Assembly: GCA_905198865.1 (NCBI GenBank)
Contig: CAJKEB010000075.1
Span: 1 to 6,931 of the forward strand
DNA from: an uncultured Eubacteriales bacterium
GTDB lineage: Bacteria > Bacillota > Clostridia > Monoglobales > Monoglobaceae
Reading direction: 5' to 3'
DNA: 6,931 bases
Shown here piece by piece: positions 1 through 5,526 of the stretch (position 1 is its first letter; the number at the start of each line of letters is the position of its first letter). The notes beneath the pieces were generated by a model, which had not been told where the DNA came from, searched no databases, and saw only the letters and a list, made by a program, of their open reading frames with translations. A program made the translations under genes and the position numbers.

Positions 1-51
1 AAGTAATATATTATAATATAGTTAATTATTTTTGAAATTAGTTTAATAAAC
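1..51. other. AT-rich spacer downstream of atpB
   Basis: This stretch follows the atpB stop codon in the minus direction and is almost entirely A and T. It holds a small inverted repeat (GTTTA/TAAAC, 41-51) and a TATAAT-like hexamer, but no GC-rich terminator hairpin and no ribosome binding site. The next atp gene, normally atpE for the c subunit, must therefore begin beyond the left edge. I see no coding sequence here. Confidence 0.6.
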
Positions 52-750
52 TCATTCGTCTGTCTCAACCGCTTCCTGAATGTACAGTGATGTCAAAAAG
101 ACAAATACATATGCCTGAAGAAGCCCGTCGAATATATCAAAATACAGGCTAAGAACCATCGGCACAAACAGCGGAACGACCATCTTTATCAGCTCCATAA
201 TAACAAACGAACCGAGTACGTTGCCGAAAAGACGCATACACAGAGACAACGGTTTTATAACAATCTCAAGAATGTTAAGCGGCGTCATAATCGACATTGG
301 CTTTGTAAAGCTCTTGAGCCAGCCCTTACCGCCTTTCGCACTTATTCCGGCATATTCGACCAAAACAATGCTCATAACCGCAAGACCTGCAGTCACATTC
401 AAATCTTTGGTAGGCGGAGTCAAACCAAACAGACCGACAATATTGGCGCAGCCAATATATATCAGTACCGTTGCAAGAAATGGAATATATTTTCTTCCCT
501 TCTCTCCGAATATATCAGTAAAAAAGTTGTATATCCACCCGATAAAAGTTTCAAGCGCAATCTGAATTCTTCCATTAGGCGCAAGCTTAAGATTACGCAC
601 GAATATTACGGACAGCAGAACAAGCACCGCCATGATCACCCATGTAACAACTGCGGATTCGGGAACCGGAATGCCGCCGAATACCGGTATTGTGAATGCA
701 ATTTTGGTTTCATTTAGTTTTGTCATTAACTCATTTGAAATATCATTCAC
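52..750 (-). CDS. atpB: F0F1 ATP synthase subunit a
   Basis: This is the membrane stator subunit that forms the two ion half-channels beside the rotating c-ring of F-type ATP synthase. The product is 232 residues, a normal length for short Firmicutes forms. Hydrophobic helices lie near residues 34-54, 87-109, 120-137, 160-189 and 190-225. The signature PLSLCMRLFGN (167-177) carries the essential arginine R173 (E. coli aR210), and LLQAYVFVFLTSLY carries Q212 (E. coli aQ252). By a hand alignment the position of E. coli aE219 is F182, with E186 four residues on, and that of aH245 is D205. The start is GTG (748-750), four bases after GGTGAT, which matches the extended anti-Shine-Dalgarno. An ATG nine codons in has a much weaker site. 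A short upstream ORF overlaps this ribosome binding site. The rest of the atp operon should lie off the left edge. Proton versus sodium specificity cannot be told without the c subunit. Confidence 0.97.
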   Translation of the reverse strand: MNDISNELMTKLNETKIAFTIPVFGGIPVPESAVVTWVIMAVLVLLSVIFVRNLKLAPNGRIQIALETFIGWIYNFFTDIFGEKGRKYIPFLATVLIYIGCANIVGLFGLTPPTKDLNVTAGLAVMSIVLVEYAGISAKGGKGWLKSFTKPMSIMTPLNILEIVIKPLSLCMRLFGNVLGSFVIMELIKMVVPLFVPMVLSLYFDIFDGLLQAYVFVFLTSLYIQEAVETDE

Positions 751-755
751 TTATA

Positions 756-875
756 TCACCACCGCTTTGTATAATTTTGCTTTGTATAAATATTATTTGG
801 TTTTTTAACGTTTATACAATTCATAAAACAAAAAGAAAACCTCTGACGCGTCCCAATAATACTCAGAATCGCCAT
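756..875 (-). CDS. 39-residue leader ORF of the atp operon, unknown function
   Basis: This short reading frame encodes 39 residues beginning MAILSIIGTRQRFSF and ending YTKQNYTKRW. I do not recognise it. It is supported by signals rather than homology: a near-perfect promoter, an AAAGGAGGA ribosome binding site five bases before the ATG, and a TGA stop (756-758) that sits inside the GGTGAT ribosome binding site of atpB. The predicted transcript start is only about a dozen bases before the ATG, so this ORF would be the first thing translated from the atp message. The peptide is basic, with many Lys and Arg, a short hydrophobic start and two Cys. It is not long enough to be AtpI, and I see no resemblance to it. 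It may be a coupling or regulatory leader peptide, a real small protein, or the remnant of a longer gene. I am fairly sure it is translated and unsure that the product matters. Confidence 0.6.
   Translation of the reverse strand: MAILSIIGTRQRFSFCFMNCINVKKPNNIYTKQNYTKRW
764..789. repeat. 11-bp direct repeat just upstream of atpB
   Basis: The sequence GCTTTGTATAA occurs at 764-774 and again at 779-789, separated by TTTT, giving a 15-base period. It lies inside the end of the leader ORF, where the period equals five codons and produces the repeated residues YTK. It is either a small tandem duplication or a paired protein or RNA recognition site. Confidence 0.7.
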
Positions 876-880
876 TGATT

Positions 881-889
881 TCCTCCTTT
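881..889 (-). promoter_or_regulatory. Strong ribosome binding site of the atp leader ORF
   Basis: On the minus strand this reads AAAGGAGGA and ends five bases before the ATG at 873-875. It is the longest Shine-Dalgarno match in the window and is the main reason to accept the 39-codon ORF as translated. Confidence 0.75.
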
Positions 890-893
890 AAAC

Positions 894-922
894 AGTATAA
901 GCCTATTTTTTGTAAAAGTCAA
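894..922 (-). promoter_or_regulatory. Sigma-70/sigma-A type promoter of the atp operon
   Basis: The minus strand holds TTGACT (917-922) as -35 and TATACT (894-899) as -10, with a 17-base spacer, one mismatch from consensus in each box. Transcription should start near position 887, immediately before the leader ribosome binding site, so the 5' untranslated region would be only about 12-14 bases. This leaves no room for a riboswitch upstream of the leader ORF. The atp operon therefore probably starts here, independent of the acetylesterase gene upstream. Confidence 0.8.
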
Positions 923-999
923 TTTCAAAATATACAAATATATTTTTGCAACAAAGAAAATTTTGTTAAAAAATTATCGCTTAAGTCTTATATTTACAG

Positions 1000-2088
1000 C
1001 TATATAATCAATTTGCAAAGCTCCGGCACATTAATGCGGATTTCATCAAGCACCCAGTTTGCAACCCTGTCCGCTCCGAAAATATTCAAATGCGTATCGT
1101 CACTGTCGCCGCACTCATAAAACTGTGAATTCAAGAATTCAGGATTATATGTAAATCTTTCATCGTGCGGCTTGATAATCTTATACATACTCTTAGCCTC
1201 TTCAAGCCCGACCTCGTTAATCCAATCGTTCGTACGTCTATAAATATCAAGAACGGGAACACCAAGCTCTTCACCGAGTTCTTTTGCGGCGTTCACATAT
1301 TCTTCAAGGCTCTCGTCAGATAATTTCCTGCGGCTTATTGAGGTCGCAATAATCGGAACTGCTCCGGCATCACGTGCAATATTTATATATACTGACATAA
1401 GATTTTTATACGAGCCTTCTTCTTCAATTGATCCCTTTGCGGAGGCATATCTGTTCTGATCCTGTATCTTGGAATCATTATGCCCGAACTGAAGAATAAG
1501 ATAATCTCCCTCGCTGATATTCTCCTTAAAGAACTTGAAGTTATCCTCGGTCATGTAACTCTTGGCGCTTCTGCCGCTCATGGCAATGTCAACCGCAACA
1601 GCCTTGTCATGGTCAAAATACTTATCGAAATACTGCGCCCAGCCGGTCTGAGGGAAACGGTTGTTCTCACCGCTGTGCGGATACGGACTTGCAGTCGAGT
1701 CACCGATGACAAACACAACATGTCTGCCTCTTCTGTCAAGACGCTTTTCGGATTTCTCCTGTCTCACACCGCTGCCCGAAAGAACTGTCAGGATAAAATC
1801 CTTATCAATACTTATTTCAGGATAATCCTGATACGAAAAATGTGCCGTAACAGTAACCTCAATCTTTTCAGGACCGCAAATAACAGCGCCGGATGTTGAA
1901 ATCGAATCTGGCTTTGAGCTTGTCCATGAAACATCTGCGTAACCAAACTTAGTATTTCTTCCGTCCCACAAATTCAAATCTCCGCAAACTCTCTCCTCGC
2001 ACTCGTTTTCAAGCTTAATTTCCGCAAAGTCAATTTTTTGAATTTCATCAACAAGCTGATTATACTGCTCCTGTGTATATTCCGCCAT
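1000..2088 (-). CDS. SGNH-hydrolase acetylesterase, rhamnogalacturonan acetylesterase-like (CE12), with N-terminal Ig-like domain
   Basis: This is predicted to remove acetyl esters from plant polysaccharide fragments, most likely pectin rhamnogalacturonan. The chosen product has 362 residues. Residues about 33-103 look like an atrophied bacterial Ig-like domain (DLNL, VSWTSSKP, ISTSGAV, VTVTAHFSY, FILTV). From about 123 the SGNH fold shows block I GDSTAS (129-134, nucleophile S131), block II SGRSAKS (171-177, G172), block III GHND (202-205, N204) and block V DDTHLN (330-335, D330 and H333), so all catalytic residues are present. The start at 2088 has GAGGTG at correct spacing and lies downstream of a good promoter. 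A longer frame to a TTG at 2157 has no ribosome binding site and overlaps that promoter. No signal peptide is visible, suggesting a cytoplasmic enzyme acting on imported oligosaccharides. There is no adjacent carbohydrate gene. The exact substrate is an inference; another acetylated sugar is possible. Confidence 0.85.
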   Translation of the reverse strand: MAEYTQEQYNQLVDEIQKIDFAEIKLENECEERVCGDLNLWDGRNTKFGYADVSWTSSKPDSISTSGAVICGPEKIEVTVTAHFSYQDYPEISIDKDFILTVLSGSGVRQEKSEKRLDRRGRHVVFVIGDSTASPYPHSGENNRFPQTGWAQYFDKYFDHDKAVAVDIAMSGRSAKSYMTEDNFKFFKENISEGDYLILQFGHNDSKIQDQNRYASAKGSIEEEGSYKNLMSVYINIARDAGAVPIIATSISRRKLSDESLEEYVNAAKELGEELGVPVLDIYRRTNDWINEVGLEEAKSMYKIIKPHDERFTYNPEFLNSQFYECGDSDDTHLNIFGADRVANWVLDEIRINVPELCKLII

Positions 2089-2094
2089 AAATAG

Positions 2095-2101
2095 CACCTC
2101 A
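2095..2101 (-). promoter_or_regulatory. Ribosome binding site fixing the acetylesterase start
   Basis: On the minus strand TGAGGTG lies six to seven bases before the ATG at 2086-2088. It decides for the start MAEYTQ over the upstream in-frame TTG. Confidence 0.75.
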
Positions 2102-2128
2102 TATATTTCAAATATTTTAACAACCAAT

Positions 2129-2157
2129 ATTATATAATATATAGTAAGATTTTGCAA
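2129..2157 (-). promoter_or_regulatory. Promoter of the acetylesterase gene
   Basis: The minus strand has a perfect -10 TATAAT (2129-2134) and a -35 TTGCAA (2152-2157) separated by 17 bases. The predicted transcript start, near 2122, is about 33 bases before the chosen ATG. The -35 box matches four of six consensus bases, so an activator or moderate strength is possible. I see no clear operator. Confidence 0.6.
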
Positions 2158-2251
2158 TAACGTTTTTTTGGTACGGAATTATAATACAATCCGCTCAAGC
2201 AACTTTGTTAATATTGCACAAAATATTATAAAAACATTGTACAGTTTTCGG

Positions 2252-2280
2252 TTGATTATTTTTTTGAAATAAGTTAGAAT
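2252..2280 (+). promoter_or_regulatory. Candidate promoter of the EF-G paralogue gene
   Basis: TTGATT (2252-2257) and TAGAAT (2275-2280) are spaced by 17 bases. Other AT-rich pairs nearby, such as TTGTTA (2205-2210) with TATAAA (2227-2232), are also possible, so this is only the best of several candidates. It would leave a leader of about 70 bases containing the hairpin at 2289-2310. Confidence 0.35.
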
Positions 2281-2288
2281 TAGAATAA

Positions 2289-2310
2289 TAGAGTTATTAT
2301 TATAGCTCTA
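2289..2310 (+). other. Small hairpin in the EF-G paralogue leader
   Basis: TAGAGTTAT (2289-2297) can pair with ATAGCTCTA (2302-2310), with one G-U pair and a four-base loop. An overlapping alternative pairs AATAATA (2284-2290) with TATTATT (2295-2301). There is no U tract, so it is not a terminator. In such AT-rich DNA chance pairing is quite likely. Confidence 0.35.
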
Positions 2311-2347
2311 ATTATCAAGAATGTATAATAATACAAACTATAATATT

Positions 2348-2353
2348 GGAGGG
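2348..2353 (+). promoter_or_regulatory. Ribosome binding site fixing a TTG start
   Basis: GGAGGG ends seven bases before the TTG at 2361-2363. No in-frame ATG near the conserved N terminus competes, and the protein needs this start to keep the segment before its P-loop, so the non-ATG start is well supported. Confidence 0.8.
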
Positions 2354-2360
2354 TTGACTT

Positions 2361-4421
2361 TTGAAATTATACGAGACATCTAAAATCAAAAACTTCTGTC
2401 TGCTGGGACACGGAAACGCCGGAAAGACCAGCCTTGTCGAGGCAATGCTTTACACCGCAGGATACATAGACAGACTCGGCAGGACTCAGGACGGCACAAC
2501 CGTTATGGATTTTGACCCGGAAGAAACAAAGAGGAAATTCTCTATTTCCGCTGCTTTGGCTGCGTGTGAATGGAACGGCACGAAGTTCAATATTATTGAT
2601 ACGCCGGGCTATTTCGATTTCGTAGGCGAAGTACAGCAGGCGCTGCGTGTATCCGATGCCGCACTAATTGTTTTATCCGGTAAATCCGGATTGACAGTCG
2701 GCGCAGAGAAGGCGTGGAAGTACTGTGAAGAACGCAAGCTTCCGAGAATGTTCTTCATAAATAAAGTAGACGATGAGCGCGTTAACTATCAAAAAGTCCT
2801 CGAACAGCTTAAGGAAAAATACGGCAAGAAAATTGCTCCTTTCCAGCTTCCGCTTAAGGAAGGCGACAAGATAATCGGATTTATTAACGTTGTTGAGCAG
2901 GAAGCCAGAATTTTTGACGGTAACCGTACAATAACAGGCGAAATGCCTGAGGGAATTGAAGGCGAGCTTGAACCGCTGCGCGAAATGATTAAGGAAGCGG
3001 TTGCGGAGCAATCCGAAGAGCTTATGGATAAATACTTTGCAGGCGAAGAATTTACTCTGCCCGAAATGTATTCAGCTCTGCGTCAGGGTGTTGCTGAGGG
3101 CGATATAGTACCCGTTCTCTGCGGAAGTGCATATCACAATCTCGGTATACCGTCACTCTTAAACGCTATTAATGCATACTTCCCCGCTCCCAATGCCGGT
3201 GAAGAATTTATTATTGCCAAAAAGAAGGACGGTGAGGAGTCAAGAATTAAAATCGACAGCAGCGATCCGCTTAGCGCACTTGTATTCAAAACTGTTGCCG
3301 ACCCGTATGTTGGAAAACTGTCATACTTTAAGGTATTTTCCGGCATTATGACTCCCGATACCACGGTATACAATATGAACCGTGATACAAACGAAAAAAT
3401 AGGCAAGATTTACACGATGCTGGGCAAAAAGCAAATTGAGGTAAAACAGCTTGCAGCCGGTGATATAGGTACGGTTACTAAGCTGACAAAAACCAAGACC
3501 GGAGATACTTTAAGCGGTCTTAATCATCCGCTTCAGCTTGATGGAATTCAATTTGCAAAGCCTAACATGGAGCTTGCTGTTGTGCCTAAAAAGAAAGGCG
3601 ACGACGACAAGATTGCTCAAGGTCTGATTAAGCTTATGGACGAAGACAAGACCTTTGCATTTGAAACAAATAAAGAGACCAGACAGCAAATCTTAAAGGG
3701 TCTGGGCGATCAGCACATTGATGTAATCGTATCAAAACTCAGAAACAAATTCGGAGTTGATATTTCCTTTGAGCAGCCAAAGGTACCTTATCGTGAAACA
3801 ATCCGCAAGAAGGTCAAGGTTGAAGGAAAGCATAAAAAGCAGTCCGGCGGACACGGTCAATATGGTCATGTATGGATTGAATTTGAGCCATCTGATGAAG
3901 AAGGACTTGTATTTGAAGAAAAGATTTTCGGCGGCAGCGTTCCCAAAGGCTATTTCCCGGCGGTTGAAAAAGGCTTGCAGGAGGCGATGGAACACGGAGT
4001 TCTCGGCGGGTTCCCGATGGTAGGACTTAAAGCAACATTAGTCGACGGCTCATATCATGATGTTGACTCTTCCGAAATGGCATTTAAGATGGCTGCAAAT
4101 CTTGCATACAAAGCCGGTATGCCTCAGGCTTCGCCTGTTATTCTTGAGCCTATCGGTCATCTCAAGGTTTACGCTCCCGACAGCTATACCGGCGATATAA
4201 TAGGCGATATAAATAAACGCCGCGGTCAAATGCTTGGTATGGAACCGATCGGCGACGGCATGACCATGATTGAAGGCGAAATTCCAATGGCAGAAATGCA
4301 CACATATGCGTCAGACTTACGTTCGATGACTCAGGCAAGAGGCGACTTTGAATTTGAATTTGAATGTTACCGCGAAGCACCGCAGAATGTCATCGACAAG
4401 CTGGTTGAAGACAATAAATAA
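2361..4421 (+). CDS. Elongation factor G paralogue (EF-G-2 / FusA2-like translational GTPase)
   Basis: This is a ribosome-binding GTPase of the EF-G family, 686 residues, full length. The G domain shows the P-loop GHGNAGKT (16-23), G3 DTPGYFDF (80-87), G4 NKVD (134-137) and G5 GSA (255-257). Domain II starts near 303. Domain IV carries KKQSGGHGQYGHV (492-504) and the tip loop GSYHDVDSSE (563-572), with the histidine matching E. coli EF-G H583. Domain V follows from about 594. Differences from canonical EF-G are N19-A20 in place of the usual HIDAGKT context, KFSI (59-62) in place of RGIT in switch I, and Y84 in place of the catalytic His of DTPGH. These match the EF-G-2/FusA2 paralogues of Thermus and actinobacteria. 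The gene stands alone, outside an rpsL-rpsG-fusA-tuf cluster, which also argues for a paralogue. Retained domain IV fits a role in translocation or ribosome recycling. A TetM-type protection protein is unlikely because those keep HVDAGKT and are shorter. The exact role is unknown. Confidence 0.92.
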   Translation: MKLYETSKIKNFCLLGHGNAGKTSLVEAMLYTAGYIDRLGRTQDGTTVMDFDPEETKRKFSISAALAACEWNGTKFNIIDTPGYFDFVGEVQQALRVSDAALIVLSGKSGLTVGAEKAWKYCEERKLPRMFFINKVDDERVNYQKVLEQLKEKYGKKIAPFQLPLKEGDKIIGFINVVEQEARIFDGNRTITGEMPEGIEGELEPLREMIKEAVAEQSEELMDKYFAGEEFTLPEMYSALRQGVAEGDIVPVLCGSAYHNLGIPSLLNAINAYFPAPNAGEEFIIAKKKDGEESRIKIDSSDPLSALVFKTVADPYVGKLSYFKVFSGIMTPDTTVYNMNRDTNEKIGKIYTMLGKKQIEVKQLAAGDIGTVTKLTKTKTGDTLSGLNHPLQLDGIQFAKPNMELAVVPKKKGDDDKIAQGLIKLMDEDKTFAFETNKETRQQILKGLGDQHIDVIVSKLRNKFGVDISFEQPKVPYRETIRKKVKVEGKHKKQSGGHGQYGHVWIEFEPSDEEGLVFEEKIFGGSVPKGYFPAVEKGLQEAMEHGVLGGFPMVGLKATLVDGSYHDVDSSEMAFKMAANLAYKAGMPQASPVILEPIGHLKVYAPDSYTGDIIGDINKRRGQMLGMEPIGDGMTMIEGEIPMAEMHTYASDLRSMTQARGDFEFEFECYREAPQNVIDKLVEDNK

Positions 4422-4432
4422 TTAAAAATCTG

Positions 4433-4464
4433 AGGGCTGTACCACATTACTGTGATACAGCCCT
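4433..4464. terminator. Bidirectional terminator between convergent genes
   Basis: AGGGCTGTACCACA (4433-4446) pairs with TGTGATACAGCCCT (4451-4464) around the loop TTAC, giving a 14-bp stem with a single C-A mismatch. On the plus strand it is followed by an AATTATTATT tract; on the minus strand it is followed, after CAG, by ATTTTT. It begins 12 bases after the EF-G paralogue stop and lies five bases beyond the exonuclease stop, so one element probably ends both transcripts. Confidence 0.85.
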
Positions 4465-4469
4465 AATTA

Positions 4470-5159
4470 TTATTCAGCAACATCTAAATTATTCAGAACA
4501 TCAAAATTTAAAATCTCACCTATCTCACAGGTAAGGGTAGGCTCCTGATTAATTGTCTCTTTAAGCGGTTTAACAATTTTTTCAAAGCTTTTCTTATCAT
4601 GAGCAAATTTATACAGTCTTGCAGTATTCCTCGCATCGCATAAGGCGTCGTGCATCTTACCCGAGAATTCCTGTTCAAGCGAGCTTATCGCTCTGTCAAG
4701 CGAAATAGGATGACTGAGCCCAAGCATACCGCAATACTCCTTTTGATAATCATACCAATGACTGAGCATCCATTTTACGCTCGGTTTATTCTTATTAATC
4801 TTTTTTAATTTCAGTTCCCTCTTTATCTGGTCGAGATCGCTCTTGCTCCACGCATAAATCTCATAACCGTTTTTACCGGCAAAAGAACCGCACCATTTGA
4901 GAAAATCAAAAAAGCATTCATCAAAATCCGCGGCGTCAGCGACAGTCTCATCACTTATACCGGTTAACTCGACATACCTCGGCATTATATGCTCGTTATA
5001 CTGAGGCTTTATATAGCGCTTATAGCTCCCGATTTCCTGCATACTGTCATCAATAGCAACTGCACCGATTTCAATGATTTCCATATGACAATCCTGAAAT
5101 TCGTCAAACAATTCTTTAGCTATGCTGTTCATTTCAAAATCAACAAAGATATGTATCAT
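4470..5159 (-). CDS. DEDDh-family 3'-5' exonuclease (KapD/ERI-1-like)
   Basis: This is predicted to degrade nucleic acid from the 3' end using two metal ions. The chosen product has 229 residues and is a single exonuclease domain with a short C-terminal tail. ExoI is FVDFE (D7, E9), followed by EIIEIGAVAID. ExoII is near AWSKSD (D108). ExoIII is HDALCDARNTARLY, with H170 and D175 as the HxAxxD pair, so all DEDDh residues are present. No polymerase, helicase or GIY-YIG domain is fused, which points to a KapD/ERI-1-like exonuclease rather than DnaQ or DinG. The start at 5159 has GGAG six bases upstream. The in-frame ATG at 5177 has no ribosome binding site and adds only six residues. The gene has its own promoter and converges on the EF-G paralogue gene. 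Whether it acts on RNA or DNA cannot be told. The KapD name in Bacillus links to sporulation control, but that role is not shown here. Confidence 0.85.
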   Translation of the reverse strand: MIHIFVDFEMNSIAKELFDEFQDCHMEIIEIGAVAIDDSMQEIGSYKRYIKPQYNEHIMPRYVELTGISDETVADAADFDECFFDFLKWCGSFAGKNGYEIYAWSKSDLDQIKRELKLKKINKNKPSVKWMLSHWYDYQKEYCGMLGLSHPISLDRAISSLEQEFSGKMHDALCDARNTARLYKFAHDKKSFEKIVKPLKETINQEPTLTCEIGEILNFDVLNNLDVAE

Positions 5160-5165
5160 ATTATT

Positions 5166-5169
5166 CTCC
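5166..5169 (-). promoter_or_regulatory. Ribosome binding site fixing the exonuclease start
   Basis: GGAG on the minus strand, six bases before the ATG at 5157-5159. It lies between two candidate ATGs and so selects the downstream one, MIHIFVDFE. Confidence 0.7.
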
Positions 5170-5204
5170 AAATACATTATTTTAAACGATGTAATACTAT
5201 AATA

Positions 5205-5233
5205 ATATTATACCGATTCAGACCTAATGTCAA
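5205..5233 (-). promoter_or_regulatory. Promoter of the exonuclease gene
   Basis: The minus strand has a perfect -35 TTGACA (5228-5233). The best-spaced -10 is TAATAT (5205-5210) at 17 bases; an overlapping perfect TATAAT (5207-5212) is at 15 bases. Either gives a transcript start about 35-40 bases before the chosen ATG. Confidence 0.7.
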
Positions 5234-5332
5234 TGGAAATATATGAAAATAATTAAAATATTTCATGTTTAAAAATCTCGGCTGCGGTGAAAATAATAAT
5301 GTGGCGGATAATCCAAAACAAAATCAAAATTC

Positions 5333-5337
5333 GGAGG
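5333..5337 (+). promoter_or_regulatory. Ribosome binding site of the small membrane/secreted peptide
   Basis: GGAGG lies five bases before the ATG at 5343-5345. It selects this start over an in-frame ATG at 5265, which has only AT-rich sequence before it. Confidence 0.75.
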
Positions 5338-5342
5338 AATTT

Positions 5343-5483
5343 ATGAAAAAATCAATCATCTCAGCGATTTTGCTCGCCTTCGGAATATTCATCACCGCCA
5401 AAACCTATGTGCCGATTTTGGCATTCAGTCCCGAATCCGCAGCGGCTTATCAGCAGACATCGCAGATCGGCAGCGGCAAGTAA
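5343..5483 (+). CDS. 46-residue small membrane or secreted protein, unknown function
   Basis: I do not recognise this protein. It starts MKKSIISAILLAFGIFI: two lysines followed by a hydrophobic stretch (about residues 4-19), then K20 and a second hydrophobic run TYVPILAF (21-28), then the polar tail SPESAAAYQQTSQIGSGK. This can be a single-pass small membrane protein. It could also be a signal peptide with a possible AAA cleavage site at 33-35, which would release about 11 residues. The GGAGG site and AAA-rich early codons support translation. It ends 43 bases before murA in the same direction with no terminator between, so the two are probably co-transcribed. I found no convincing promoter in the 180 bases before it. 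A longer form starting at 5265 adds 26 polar residues but lacks a ribosome binding site. Confidence 0.6.
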   Translation: MKKSIISAILLAFGIFITAKTYVPILAFSPESAAAYQQTSQIGSGK

Positions 5484-5526
5484 CAGAGGTATTTTGCGGC
5501 TATAAATTTGAAAGGTTAAGATAAAC

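Noticed and set aside
950..967. AACAAAG/TTTTGTT hairpin as terminator of the acetylesterase gene
   Set aside because: The stem is almost all A-T with one G-C pair and a G-U pair. It is too weak to call in such AT-rich DNA.
1480..1899. Long open frame on the plus strand inside the acetylesterase gene
   Set aside because: It is a shadow of the real gene, with no ribosome binding site and no recognisable protein features.
2089..2157. N-terminal extension of the acetylesterase (23 hydrophobic residues from a TTG) as a signal peptide
   Set aside because: The TTG has no ribosome binding site, the segment overlaps a TTGCAA-17-TATAAT promoter, and a good GAGGTG site serves the ATG at 2088. The hydrophobicity comes from AT-rich noncoding DNA.
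2158..2360. Riboswitch or T-box in the divergent spacer before the EF-G paralogue
   Set aside because: No conserved aptamer core, T-box motif or GC-rich antiterminator is visible, only AT-rich sequence and a small hairpin.
4347..4364. Three tandem TTTGAA units near the end of the EF-G paralogue gene
   Set aside because: They encode the alternating FEFEFE strand of domain V, and the coding constraint is enough to explain them.
5160..5177. Six-residue longer exonuclease from the ATG at 5177
   Set aside because: There is no ribosome binding site before it, whereas GGAG precedes the ATG at 5159, which starts right at the ExoI strand.
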